In this document: one piece after another, positions 52,438-61,594 of the stretch
Position numbering within the stretch: the first letter of the stretch is position 1
How the letters are laid out: each line of letters starts with the position of its first letter
NCBI GenBank assembly: GCA_045628865.1
Contig: JAZQQB010000071.1
Span: 1 to 64,000, forward strand
Direction of reading: 5' to 3'
From: JAZQQB01 sp045628865
GTDB lineage: Bacteria > Bacillota > Clostridia > Lachnospirales > Lachnospiraceae
DNA: 64,000 bases
Translations under genes and position numbers: made by a program
Notes under the pieces: generated by a model
Told to the model about the DNA's origin: nothing
Database searches by the model: none
The model's input: the letters and a program-made list of their open reading frames with translations, nothing else

Positions 52438-54171
52438 ATGGAAATATTAAAGAAAATAAACTATTTATTAAATAAACGGTCAAAACAAAAAATAGGATGG
52501 TTATTGATCTTAATCATCATAGGTTCATTTGCAGAATTGCTAGGTGTTTCAATTCTTTTGCCTATTATTGATTTATCAATGGATGGATCAGATTATACAG
52601 CCAATAATTTTTGTAAGGTTATCATTCATTTTACGGGAACAAGTGATAAGAAAACGGTTCTGTTATGCCTGATAGGATCAACCATTGCGATTTATATTTT
52701 AAAGAATTTATATTTAGCCGCGATGTATTCGTATCTTTACAAAACAGCAGCTGAAGTGAAACGAGAATTATCTACGAAGCTGTTAAAATCATATTTGAAA
52801 CAACCATATTCTTACTTTTTATATAAAAATAGTTCTGAACTGATTCGAAGCGTGAATGAAGATACAGGACAGTTTTACCAGGTAATATTAAATATATTGC
52901 GTGTTGTAACTAATGGGGTTACTGCTTTGGCATTGATTGTATATCTTGCAATTGAAAACTTTGCAATGACTATTACAGTAGCTATTTTGGTAGGATTATC
53001 TGCTGTTGTGATTTTTCTAGGTGTTCAGAAAAAAACTGCTAAACTTGGAAAGATGAAACAGAAGCATTCTAGTTCTTTGATCCAGTATATGCAGCAATCA
53101 ATTGAGGGTATCAAAGAAATTAAATTGCTTAGCACAGAACAGTATTTTGTAAGTCAGTATGATAAAACTTATTACAAACAGACTGATGTAGAACGAAAGT
53201 ACAATGTTTTAAACTGGCTTCCTAAATATATGATTGAAACTGTTTGTATTGCAGGCATTATGGGATTTATGGGAATTAATATTATGTATAATGTTAATTA
53301 TGCAGCATTAATTCCACAATTGGCTGTTTTTGCAGCTGGTGCATTCAAGTTACTTCCTGCTGTTAACGGTTTATATTCTTATATGAATACAATTGTTTTT
53401 TTCAAGGCTTCTGTTGATCTTTTGTATCATGATGTAAAGGATACAGAGAAGTATAAAACAAATGAAGAAGAAATTCATTCAGAGATTACAGAATTGCCTT
53501 TCTCAAAGAAAGTGGAAGTAAAGAATGCAGTTTTCCATTATCAGAATGTTGAGAAAAATGTGCTAGATCAAGTCAATATGGAAATTGAAAAGGGTACCTC
53601 GGTTGCATTGATTGGTGCATCTGGTGGTGGAAAGACTACAATGGCAGATATTGTGCTTGGATTCTTGTCATTGCAGAGTGGTACGGTTGAAGTAGATGGA
53701 GTGGATATTCAGACGAATATTCGTGGTTGGAGAAAAAATATAGGATACATTCCACAGAATATCTATCTTACAGATGATACCATTCGAAATAATATTGCAT
53801 TTGGTATTCCAAAGGATCAGATAAATGATACAGAGGTATGGAGAGCATTGGAAGAAGCACAATTAAAGGATTTTGTAGAGAGTTTACCAGAAGGTCTTGA
53901 TACTGAAGTCGGAGAAAGAGGTGTCAGAATCTCTGGTGGCCAAAGACAGCGTATTGGAATTGCAAGGGCGTTGTATAGAAATCCGTCCTTCCTTGTGTTT
54001 GATGAGGCTACCTCTGCTTTAGACAATGATACAGAGAAGGAAGTAATGAAAGCAATCGATAGCTTACATGGCAATAAGACTATGCTTATGATAGCGCACC
54101 GTTTATCAACAATTGAAAATTGTGATCATGTTTATAAGGTTGAAAATGGTAAGGTTGAGAAAGTAAGATAA
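52438..54171 (+). CDS. ABC exporter, PglK/MsbA-type (lipid-linked oligosaccharide flippase candidate)
   Basis: The 577-residue half-transporter has six N-terminal membrane helices (residues ~20-310) and a nucleotide-binding domain: Walker A LIGASGGGKTT near residue 405, signature ISGGQRQRIGIARAL near 505, Walker B FLVFDEATSALD and the H-loop MIAHRLST. Fused exporters of this type in glycan clusters include PglK, which flips undecaprenyl-diphosphate oligosaccharides. Placed between two glycosyltransferases, a flippase role is more likely than drug export. The start is ATG 52438 with GAGGA 8 bp upstream. It is the third export candidate in the window. Confidence 0.88.
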   Translation: MEILKKINYLLNKRSKQKIGWLLILIIIGSFAELLGVSILLPIIDLSMDGSDYTANNFCKVIIHFTGTSDKKTVLLCLIGSTIAIYILKNLYLAAMYSYLYKTAAEVKRELSTKLLKSYLKQPYSYFLYKNSSELIRSVNEDTGQFYQVILNILRVVTNGVTALALIVYLAIENFAMTITVAILVGLSAVVIFLGVQKKTAKLGKMKQKHSSSLIQYMQQSIEGIKEIKLLSTEQYFVSQYDKTYYKQTDVERKYNVLNWLPKYMIETVCIAGIMGFMGINIMYNVNYAALIPQLAVFAAGAFKLLPAVNGLYSYMNTIVFFKASVDLLYHDVKDTEKYKTNEEEIHSEITELPFSKKVEVKNAVFHYQNVEKNVLDQVNMEIEKGTSVALIGASGGGKTTMADIVLGFLSLQSGTVEVDGVDIQTNIRGWRKNIGYIPQNIYLTDDTIRNNIAFGIPKDQINDTEVWRALEEAQLKDFVESLPEGLDTEVGERGVRISGGQRQRIGIARALYRNPSFLVFDEATSALDNDTEKEVMKAIDSLHGNKTMLMIAHRLSTIENCDHVYKVENGKVEKVR

Positions 54172-54200
54172 AATTATTTCTGAACCCGAAAGGAAAAAGA

Positions 54201-55145
54201 ATGAAAGAGTTTCAGTTAACAACACCAGTTTCATTTGTTGTATTTAATAGATTGGACTGTGTGCAACAGGTTTTTGCAAAGATTAGAGAAGCAAGACCAA
54301 CCAAATTATATATTTTGTCAGATGGACCAAGAGCAGACCATCCAGGAGAAGATCAGCGTGTAAAGGCGGTCAGAGATTATATTGAGCAGAATATTGATTG
54401 GGATTGCGATGTACAGAAAAATTATGCCGAAGAAAATATGGGAAGTAAGATGAGAATCTATACAGGTATCAATTGGGTACTTGATAGAGAAGATCGAACA
54501 ATTATCCTGGAGGATGATTGTGTTCCTTGTCAGGATTTTTTCAGATATTGTCAGGAAATGCTAGAACTTTATAAGGAGGATGAAAAGGTATGGATGGTAT
54601 CTGGAATCAATATGTACAGAAAACAGAATTCTACCGCACAGTATACTTTTTCAAGATTTCCAGATATTTGGGGATGGGCAACCTGGAGTAGATCATGGAA
54701 AAAGAATGATATCGAAATGGCGGGATGGAAAGAAGCAAAGCAAAAGGGCTTGGTGAAATATGCGTTTGATTTTTGGTCATACCGTTGTTATAAGCGAATT
54801 GCAGATTATCAGGTTAATGCACACAGAGATGCATGGGATATTCCATGGGAGTTCTCAATATTGATGAATCATGCAGTGGGTATTGTACCACGAGAGAATT
54901 TAGTAGCTAATGTAGGCTGTGGGCATGTGGATGCCAGTAATACAACTGTTGAGGTGGATTTTGATTTTTCTTATGGAAGAAGTATGGAGTTTCCAATTGT
55001 AAAGCAAACCAATATTGAACCAGATCAATTATTGGATAAGACTTGTTTGAAAACCAGATTGGGATTTGCTAAGGAATGGAATTATATCAAGCATAAGTTT
55101 ACACGTATTATTCCTAAGTGTAAGCAGATCCTTTTGAGAAAATAG
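54201..55145 (+). CDS. GT-A glycosyltransferase (HlpA-like family)
   Basis: The 314-residue protein begins LTTPVSFVVFNRLDCVQQVF, then LYILSDGPRADHPGED, ENMGSKMRIYTGINWVL and TIILEDDCVPCQDFFRYC, where EDD is the metal-binding motif near residue 103. A later WGWATWSRSWK block is typical of this GT-A group, found in many surface polysaccharide clusters and sometimes annotated hemolytic protein HlpA. It probably adds a hexose or HexNAc in the cytoplasm. AAAGGAA precedes the ATG at the usual distance. Confidence 0.82.
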   Translation: MKEFQLTTPVSFVVFNRLDCVQQVFAKIREARPTKLYILSDGPRADHPGEDQRVKAVRDYIEQNIDWDCDVQKNYAEENMGSKMRIYTGINWVLDREDRTIILEDDCVPCQDFFRYCQEMLELYKEDEKVWMVSGINMYRKQNSTAQYTFSRFPDIWGWATWSRSWKKNDIEMAGWKEAKQKGLVKYAFDFWSYRCYKRIADYQVNAHRDAWDIPWEFSILMNHAVGIVPRENLVANVGCGHVDASNTTVEVDFDFSYGRSMEFPIVKQTNIEPDQLLDKTCLKTRLGFAKEWNYIKHKFTRIIPKCKQILLRK

Positions 55146-55189
55146 TTGGAATAAGAAAAGTAGAAGAATACTGTTTGGGGAGTAGAAAG

Positions 55190-56146
55190 ATGAATACAAA
55201 AGTAATCATCATCGCATATCATTATGTGCGTGATTTAAAACATAGCAGATATCCAGAAATCAAAGGATTAGACCTTCCTTTATTTAGAGAACAGGTAGAT
55301 TTTGTGAAGAAGAATCTTCATCCGATTACCATGGAAGAACTGTTGGCGGCATTGGATGGACATTATGACCTTCCAGAGAATGCAGCTTTATTTACCTTTG
55401 ATGACGGTTATATCGATCATTATACCAATGCATTCAGTGTATTGAAAAATGCAGGAATTCAGGGATCCTTCTTTATCCCTGGGAAAAGCTGGGTAGAGCA
55501 TTCTTTGTTGGATGTTAATAAGATTCATTTTGTAATGGCTTCTACTTCAGAAGAAGCTCTTTATGAGGAATTAATTTCTCAGATGAATCATTACCGTGGT
55601 CATGAATATGATTTCCCATCTAATGAAGAACTATGGAATGAATATGGAAAAGAGAGCCGTTATGATTCTGCTAAGACCAGATTTATCAAAAGAATGCTTC
55701 AGGTAGCTTTGCCAGAGGATTTAAGAAATAAGATCACCAGTGAACTTTTTGCAAGATTTATTGGAATTTCTGAGGAGAATTTTGCAAGAGAGTTATACTT
55801 AAATTATGATCAGATGAAGTGTATGAAGGATGCAGGTATGTATATTGGTCTTCATGGATATGATCATTATCATAATGGTAAATTGGAAACAGATCATATG
55901 ATCAAGGATATGAACAAAGCATTAGAAGCAATGTCTGATTTTGTAGATCCAACCAATTGGGTGATGAATTATCCATATGGATCCTACAATGATGATGTGA
56001 TTGATTATATCAGCAAACACGGATGTAAGGCAGGACTTACAGTCAATCCGGGTATTGCAGATATTACAAAGGATAATCGATTTACACTTTCAAGACTTGA
56101 TACCAATGATCTTCCACCGAAGAGTGAGAATTATTTGAAGTATTAA
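55190..56146 (+). CDS. Polysaccharide deacetylase (NodB-like, CE4)
   Basis: The 318-residue protein begins VIIIAYHYVRDLKHSRYP, as CE4 proteins of glycan clusters often do. It has FTFDDGYIDHYTNAFSVL near residue 65 with the TFDDG metal-binding motif, AGIQGSFFIPG, and YPYGSYNDDVIDYISKHG near residue 262. The usual SHT-x2-H motif is replaced by LHGYDHYH, so the metal site differs somewhat. No signal peptide is visible, so it may act on a cytoplasmic sugar, lipid-linked sugar or nucleotide sugar. The start is ATG 55190 with GGGGAG about 10 bp upstream; an in-frame TTG at 55175 is less likely. Confidence 0.85.
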   Translation: MNTKVIIIAYHYVRDLKHSRYPEIKGLDLPLFREQVDFVKKNLHPITMEELLAALDGHYDLPENAALFTFDDGYIDHYTNAFSVLKNAGIQGSFFIPGKSWVEHSLLDVNKIHFVMASTSEEALYEELISQMNHYRGHEYDFPSNEELWNEYGKESRYDSAKTRFIKRMLQVALPEDLRNKITSELFARFIGISEENFARELYLNYDQMKCMKDAGMYIGLHGYDHYHNGKLETDHMIKDMNKALEAMSDFVDPTNWVMNYPYGSYNDDVIDYISKHGCKAGLTVNPGIADITKDNRFTLSRLDTNDLPPKSENYLKY

Positions 56147-56196
56147 GATAGTAATTATTTGGAAAATAATAGAGTTATTGAACGAGGGGACGTAAA

Positions 56197-57801
56197 ATGA
56201 AGGACATAAGAAAAAAAATATCTTTTGAGTGGATTATGACTGCTCTATTTGGATTGACTATGCTCATCCAGATCATTATGATCATCAAATTCAATCTATC
56301 AGATATCAGAGAATCCTTAGATGCTGATTTTTCTTATACAGTCTATCATTATATGCAGGTAATTAAGAATGGAACATTGAATCTGCAGAATTGGAATCAT
56401 ACCACTTCTTTGGAATTAGATGCCACATTTCTATTTGCACTGCCTTTATTCTATCTTGTAAAGGATATATTCTTAGCAGTTGGCATTTCCAATATCATCA
56501 TTATGTGTCTTTATATTGCTGTGATCTATAAGCTGTTATCCTTGATAAAGGTACGTCTTCCGTTGATCTTTATGGTGATCACATTGGTGTTAACACCATA
56601 TGCTTTCGGTATGTTGGATTACTTTAACATGATGTTTTATGGTGGCGCATGTTATTCCATCAAGATTCTTGTACCAATCATGCTTTTGATGTTGATGGTA
56701 TGGAATAAGAAGTCTGAAAAGAAATCCCAAAATGTACTTCGTATGGTTAGCTTGGTAGGTTATCTTATTTTATTGTTTGCAACCACATTTTCAACAGGGA
56801 TTTATGTTGTTATGTGTGGATTGACACCTATTATTTTATGTGCCCTTGTGGATATCTGGAAGGATGGAAGCCTTAAAGGTAAATATACTTTTTGGCATGT
56901 ACAATTATTAATCTTTTCTGGAATTGATTTTGTGATTGGAATGATCCTCCATCAAAAATATTATGGATTGGTATCAAGAACATCCTTAAATCTTACAAAG
57001 TATGCCAATTGGGATACCAATTTAAGAGCATGTATCATTGCACCATTTCAGGTGTTAGGTGCTACAACCAGTGAGGATATCAAGGCAACCTCAGTGATTG
57101 GTATTTTTTTGATCATGAAGATTGCGTTGGCGGTACTTTTGTTATTTGTAGCACTAAGACATATTCCTAAGCTTTTTGAGAAGACAAGTGAGATTGCAAT
57201 CAGTAAATATTTAACCATGATGTTTGTGTTTAACTTTTTACTGCTTGTGGTTGCAGATTGCAGATATACGGGAAATCTGCATATTGAATATAGATACATG
57301 TTGATTGGTATTGTTCCATTGTATCTATTATTGGGAATTTGGCTAGAAGAGTGTGGACTTCATTGGAACGCTTTTCAAAGAAATATTATTTTGGCAGCAT
57401 TGTTAGCGGCAACGCTTTTTGTATCCACTGGAAACAATAACAATATTTCCAAACATTGGGATAGAACGAAGTATGCCATGGAATTAAGTGATTATCTGGC
57501 GGATATTGATGTAGAATCTGTATTTATGGTGGATGATATTGATTCAGTTGCTTATTTAAGATCATTAAACGGAGAGAAAAAGTTTGGCAGTTACAATTCC
57601 ACGATTCCAGGTTTAGAATCAACCATTTGCAGCTATTCGGATGGATGTGTGGGTAGTACCTATGGTCATAAAAATGCCATTGTGATTTTTAACTTTAAGA
57701 CAATGCAGGATTATTTTCCAGAGGATATCAGTTCACATTATAGCTATTATGGGTCGGTTAGATGGTTTGATGTGTATATAGCTGATGAGATATATTTTTA
57801 G
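56197..57801 (+). CDS. Polytopic membrane protein, putative GT-C-like
   Basis: The 534-residue protein has about 11 helices. After TM1 comes SDIRESLDADFSYTVYHYM near residue 43, with acids suited to a GT-C site, then WNHTTSLELDATFLFALPLF. The last ~120 residues (VESVFMVDDIDSVAYLRSL onward) form an outside domain. GAGGGG lies upstream of the ATG. The gene sits between the deacetylase and the MBOAT modules. No named family is recognised; an external sugar transferase is inferred from topology. Confidence 0.72.
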   Translation: MKDIRKKISFEWIMTALFGLTMLIQIIMIIKFNLSDIRESLDADFSYTVYHYMQVIKNGTLNLQNWNHTTSLELDATFLFALPLFYLVKDIFLAVGISNIIIMCLYIAVIYKLLSLIKVRLPLIFMVITLVLTPYAFGMLDYFNMMFYGGACYSIKILVPIMLLMLMVWNKKSEKKSQNVLRMVSLVGYLILLFATTFSTGIYVVMCGLTPIILCALVDIWKDGSLKGKYTFWHVQLLIFSGIDFVIGMILHQKYYGLVSRTSLNLTKYANWDTNLRACIIAPFQVLGATTSEDIKATSVIGIFLIMKIALAVLLLFVALRHIPKLFEKTSEIAISKYLTMMFVFNFLLLVVADCRYTGNLHIEYRYMLIGIVPLYLLLGIWLEECGLHWNAFQRNIILAALLAATLFVSTGNNNNISKHWDRTKYAMELSDYLADIDVESVFMVDDIDSVAYLRSLNGEKKFGSYNSTIPGLESTICSYSDGCVGSTYGHKNAIVIFNFKTMQDYFPEDISSHYSYYGSVRWFDVYIADEIYF

Positions 57802-57884
57802 AGTGATTTGTATTTAGTCAAGAGTAGTAAAATGGGTATGATGGAAAGAAATAGTTGTGTTTTGAATTACCGGGGGATGAAAGT

Positions 57885-59390
57885 ATGAATATAATCAGTG
57901 TTGTATTTCCAATAGGAGTATTCTGTTTTGCAGTGCTATATTGGATGGTTCCTGCAAAGCTGAAGAATGCTCTTTTATTGTGTACAAGTATAGGAATTTA
58001 TTTTTATGCGGATAAAAAAGGTGCCTTAGTGCTTTTCAGTATGATACTCTTGTCCTATTTCTTTGGATTAGTGATAGAACAGAAAAGGAAAAGTATTTTA
58101 TTTCTGGCAGTTTTATTAAACTTTATGCCATTGCTTTTTTTTAAGATAATTACTTTTCAAAGGCTAGCTTCATTAAATGTATGGGATTTAGTAATGCCTC
58201 TAGGATTATCTTATTATAGCTTTAAATCAGTTTCTTATCTTTGTGATATTTATCGAAATAAGATAAAGCCTGAAAGAAACATTGCAAGGTATGCATTGTT
58301 TGTAAGCTTTTTTCCTGAAATATTTGTGGGACCAATTGATAGAGCGTCAAATCTTTTGAAGCAAATAAATGAAAAAACTGTTTTTGATTGGGATAAGGTA
58401 AAGTCAGGAGCTATTCTGCTGGCGTATGGCTATTTTGAAAAGATTGTGATTGCTGATCGACTAGCAATTTATGTAGATACAGTATATGAAGACTTGTTTA
58501 CTGTGGAAGTATCTTCTTACCAGGGACTTGTGACAGTCATGGCAGTGATTTTCTATTCCTTACAAATATATTTTGATTTTGCAGGTTGTACCAATATTGT
58601 AAGAGGATTGGGGTATATGTTAGGTTTTGAATTGCCTGAGAATTTCAAACAACCGTATCTTTCAACCAGTGTTACGGAGTTTTGGAGAAAATGGCATATG
58701 TCATTAACCAACTGGTTGCGAGATTACATTTATATTTCCCTGGGTGGAAACAGGAAAGGCATTGTACGCAAGTTTATCAATATCATGGTGGTATTTATTG
58801 TATGTGCAATCTGGCATGGAGTGGGTGTACATTTCATAATCTGGGGCATTATGAATGCGGCATTCCAGATTATTGAAGCGCTTGTTCATATGGTAGCGAA
58901 GTTAATCAAGGATGATACGCCTCATGTTGTAAGAAATGTTGCACAAGAGGGTAACATTACTAATATAGGTGATGAAAAAACATTGGAAGAACCAAAGAAA
59001 TCAGGTTTTGCGTTTAATCTTATCAAGGGAGTTTACACCTTTATTGCGATCTCCTTTACCTGGATTTTCTTTCGAGCAGGAAATGTTGGACAGGCATTGA
59101 CAATTATAAAGAGCATGTTTGCAAAGTGGAATCCGTGGGTGATATTCGATCGAAGTATCTATACAATTGTTTATAGTGAAAAAAATTGGCATCTTCTGCT
59201 GTTTTCCTTACTATTCGCATTTATTATTGATGTGTTGGAACGATGTGGAATTTCCCTTCGTGAAAAGATGGAAAGACAGAATTTTATATTGCAATTGCTT
59301 GTGATATATTCACTAATATTCGGTACAATCCTTTTTGGTGCATATGGAGTAGGCTATAATGCTGCGAACTTTATTTATCAGGCGTTTTAA
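57885..59390 (+). CDS. MBOAT O-acyltransferase (AlgI-like), second module
   Basis: The 501-residue protein has about 11 helices and the AlgI landmarks: FVGPIDRASNLLKQI, LQIYFDFAGCTNIVRGLGYM, FWRKWHMSLTNWLRDYIYIS and CAIWHGVGVHFIIWG. Both conserved histidines (KWH, IWHG) are present. The position 13 residues after the WHG histidine, His-Gly in the other two MBOATs here, is Asn-Ala (WGIMNA). A charged insert near residues 335-370 (KDDTPHVVRNVAQEGN) is also peculiar to it. The start is ATG 57885, preceded by GGGGG. It forms a module with the SGNH protein 14 bp downstream. Confidence 0.9.
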   Translation: MNIISVVFPIGVFCFAVLYWMVPAKLKNALLLCTSIGIYFYADKKGALVLFSMILLSYFFGLVIEQKRKSILFLAVLLNFMPLLFFKIITFQRLASLNVWDLVMPLGLSYYSFKSVSYLCDIYRNKIKPERNIARYALFVSFFPEIFVGPIDRASNLLKQINEKTVFDWDKVKSGAILLAYGYFEKIVIADRLAIYVDTVYEDLFTVEVSSYQGLVTVMAVIFYSLQIYFDFAGCTNIVRGLGYMLGFELPENFKQPYLSTSVTEFWRKWHMSLTNWLRDYIYISLGGNRKGIVRKFINIMVVFIVCAIWHGVGVHFIIWGIMNAAFQIIEALVHMVAKLIKDDTPHVVRNVAQEGNITNIGDEKTLEEPKKSGFAFNLIKGVYTFIAISFTWIFFRAGNVGQALTIIKSMFAKWNPWVIFDRSIYTIVYSEKNWHLLLFSLLFAFIIDVLERCGISLREKMERQNFILQLLVIYSLIFGTILFGAYGVGYNAANFIYQAF

Positions 59391-59404
59391 TTTGGGGGAT
59401 CAGT

Positions 59405-60493
59405 ATGAAAGAGCTATGTAAAAATAATTGGATAAAAAGAATACAAGTGTTTGTGGAATTGTCAGTATTTATAATAGGATTTGTGCTTTTGCTTCATGTG
59501 TTTACCAATATAGTATCTCCGAAATATCTCTTTAACACAGAGTATTCTTCCCCAGAAACAGAGATGTGGGAGGGATTTGATGAGTTGCAGAAGAATTCAT
59601 TGGATTTTTTATTTGTGGGTAGTAGTCACTTTTATAATGGAGTGAATCCGGTTGTGATTTATGAGAAAACAGGCTATACCAGCTATACGATGACTTGCTC
59701 AGGAGCGGATATGCCAACAGCCTATTTTTTGACAAATTATGCATTGAGAACACAGAAACCGCAAGTGGTATTTTTAGATGTATATGCATTTTTTTATGAT
59801 AGTTTCTACAATGAGGCAATCTTTACCAAGTGTGTAGATGGTATGAAATATAGTAAAGCAAAAATGGAAGCGATTAAGGACTGGCAGGAAATTGATCCTA
59901 CAATCAGTACTGCATATAGAGTTTTTCCAATTCTAGATTATCATAATCGTTGGGAAGAACTTACGGAGTATGATTTTACTTATAAAGAAATGAAAGATAG
60001 TTGGATGGGATTTGCTCCATGTTTTCATTATGAAACTGTAACCCATGATTCATTCATGACAGGAATTGATTATGAACTTCCTGTATCGGATACAATGTTG
60101 TTATATTTTAGTAAAATGGTACAGTTATGTAATGAAAATGGAATACAATTGATTCTTGTGGAGATGCCATGTGAAATGTGGGATGCACATTTAAATGATA
60201 CAGTAGGAATCCTTGCTGAACAGTATGGGGTTTCATTCTGGGATTTCAACTTACCAGGAGTATATGATACTTTGGACTTGGATCTTGATAAATGTTTCCG
60301 AGATCCAAATCATTTAAATATGTATGGTGGAACGTTATTTTCTTATAAATTGGCGGAAAAATTGCAGACGATGGGCATCATGACTAGTCATACTGCAAAA
60401 GTTACCAACTACTGGAATAAACAGGTTGCTGCGTGGAATGAATACTATGAGCAACAGGTTGTTGATATGTTTCAGGTGGAAGAGGATGAATAA
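59405..60493 (+). CDS. SGNH/GDSL-type acyltransferase partner of MBOAT (module 2)
   Basis: The 362-residue protein has a basic N-terminus, one TM (VELSVFIIGFVLLLHVF) and an outside SGNH domain: LDFLFVGSSHFYNGVNP near residue 68 (block I with the serine), PQVVFLDVYAFF, and CFRDPNHLNMYGG near residue 298, the Asp-x-x-His block. It should take the acyl group moved across the membrane by the MBOAT at 57885 and place it on a polysaccharide. GGGGGA precedes the ATG. It resembles the copies at 22 kb in organisation but is clearly diverged in sequence. Confidence 0.82.
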   Translation: MKELCKNNWIKRIQVFVELSVFIIGFVLLLHVFTNIVSPKYLFNTEYSSPETEMWEGFDELQKNSLDFLFVGSSHFYNGVNPVVIYEKTGYTSYTMTCSGADMPTAYFLTNYALRTQKPQVVFLDVYAFFYDSFYNEAIFTKCVDGMKYSKAKMEAIKDWQEIDPTISTAYRVFPILDYHNRWEELTEYDFTYKEMKDSWMGFAPCFHYETVTHDSFMTGIDYELPVSDTMLLYFSKMVQLCNENGIQLILVEMPCEMWDAHLNDTVGILAEQYGVSFWDFNLPGVYDTLDLDLDKCFRDPNHLNMYGGTLFSYKLAEKLQTMGIMTSHTAKVTNYWNKQVAAWNEYYEQQVVDMFQVEEDE

Positions 60494-60520
60494 TAAAGCT
60501 TTACGGTAAAAGGAATTAAG

Positions 60521-61576
60521 ATGGAACATCGCTTTTTGAAATCATTTTTTTTGAAATCGTTCATATTACTGACGTTGGTCAGTATCGTGGTAATCATTGC
60601 AGATCCATTTTTTCACTACCACATGCCTCTTGGGGTGTTAAAGGCTGTGGCGGATACCCCTGAGTATCAGGTGGATGGATCGGTTCGTAACTTCGAATAT
60701 GACAGTATCCTGTTAGGATCTTCAGTGGCGGAGAATTATAACAATGATCAGATCGATACCTCTTTTGGATGTCACAGCATCAAGGCAATCCAAAAGAGTG
60801 CATCTGCGCCAGATCTTTTATATTATCTGAACAAGGCGTATGAGTCACATGAGTTAAGATATGTGTTCTACAGCTTTGATCTTTTTGCATTGACAGATGA
60901 TGTCAATCATGTGATGGATGAGGCAATGCCTACCTATCTGTACAATGAGAATCCCGTTGATGATGTTTATTATCTTTGGAATAAGGATATCCTGTTTGAA
61001 AAGATTCCATATATGGCAGCCCAGTCTGTATCGGGCTATCAGGAGGGACTTTCGTATAACTGGGCACAGTATAAGAGCTTTGCTTCTGACATTGCATTGT
61101 CTAATTATGCAAGGCTAGAGGAAATCTTGCCTGATCAGGTAAATGAGGAAACCATGGGTAAGGTCATAGATAATCTGGCAAAAGTTTGTGACGTGATAGA
61201 GGCTCATCCCAATACGCAGTTTATTATCATTTATCCACCTTATTCAGAGCTTTGGTGGGACAATGAGTATAGACAGGGCAATCTTTCCATGTATTATGAG
61301 ATCCTTGGTTTATCCCTGGAAAGTTTGTCAGAACTTGATAATGCACACATCTATTATTTCCAGAATGAAACAGACATTGTCTGTAATCTGAATCTTTACA
61401 TGGATCCAGTTCATTTTTCAGGTGCTATCAATGACTGGATGGTGGAGCAGATGCTTGGGGAGAAGTATCTGGTGACGTCAGAGCAGATTCCTGAGGTGCT
61501 GGATCAGATGAAGGAGCTTGTTGATGAGAGGATCATTAGCGGAGCGATTGATGCTTACTGGGAGGCACAGGATTAG
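60521..61576 (+). CDS. SGNH/AlgJ-like acyltransferase partner of MBOAT (module 3)
   Basis: The 351-residue protein has an N-terminal TM (FILLTLVSIVVIIADPFF) and an outside domain with YDSILLGSSVAENYNNDQID near residue 65. The usual SGNH first block here reads GSSV rather than GSSH. LNLYMDPVHFSGAINDWM near residue 290 supplies the Asp-x-x-His pair. It precedes its MBOAT gene by 18 bp, the reverse of the order in the other two modules. Base composition is noticeably richer in G+C than most of the window. AAAGGAA precedes the ATG. Confidence 0.8.
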   Translation: MEHRFLKSFFLKSFILLTLVSIVVIIADPFFHYHMPLGVLKAVADTPEYQVDGSVRNFEYDSILLGSSVAENYNNDQIDTSFGCHSIKAIQKSASAPDLLYYLNKAYESHELRYVFYSFDLFALTDDVNHVMDEAMPTYLYNENPVDDVYYLWNKDILFEKIPYMAAQSVSGYQEGLSYNWAQYKSFASDIALSNYARLEEILPDQVNEETMGKVIDNLAKVCDVIEAHPNTQFIIIYPPYSELWWDNEYRQGNLSMYYEILGLSLESLSELDNAHIYYFQNETDIVCNLNLYMDPVHFSGAINDWMVEQMLGEKYLVTSEQIPEVLDQMKELVDERIISGAIDAYWEAQD

Positions 61577-61594
61577 AACTGGAGAGAATAGGGT

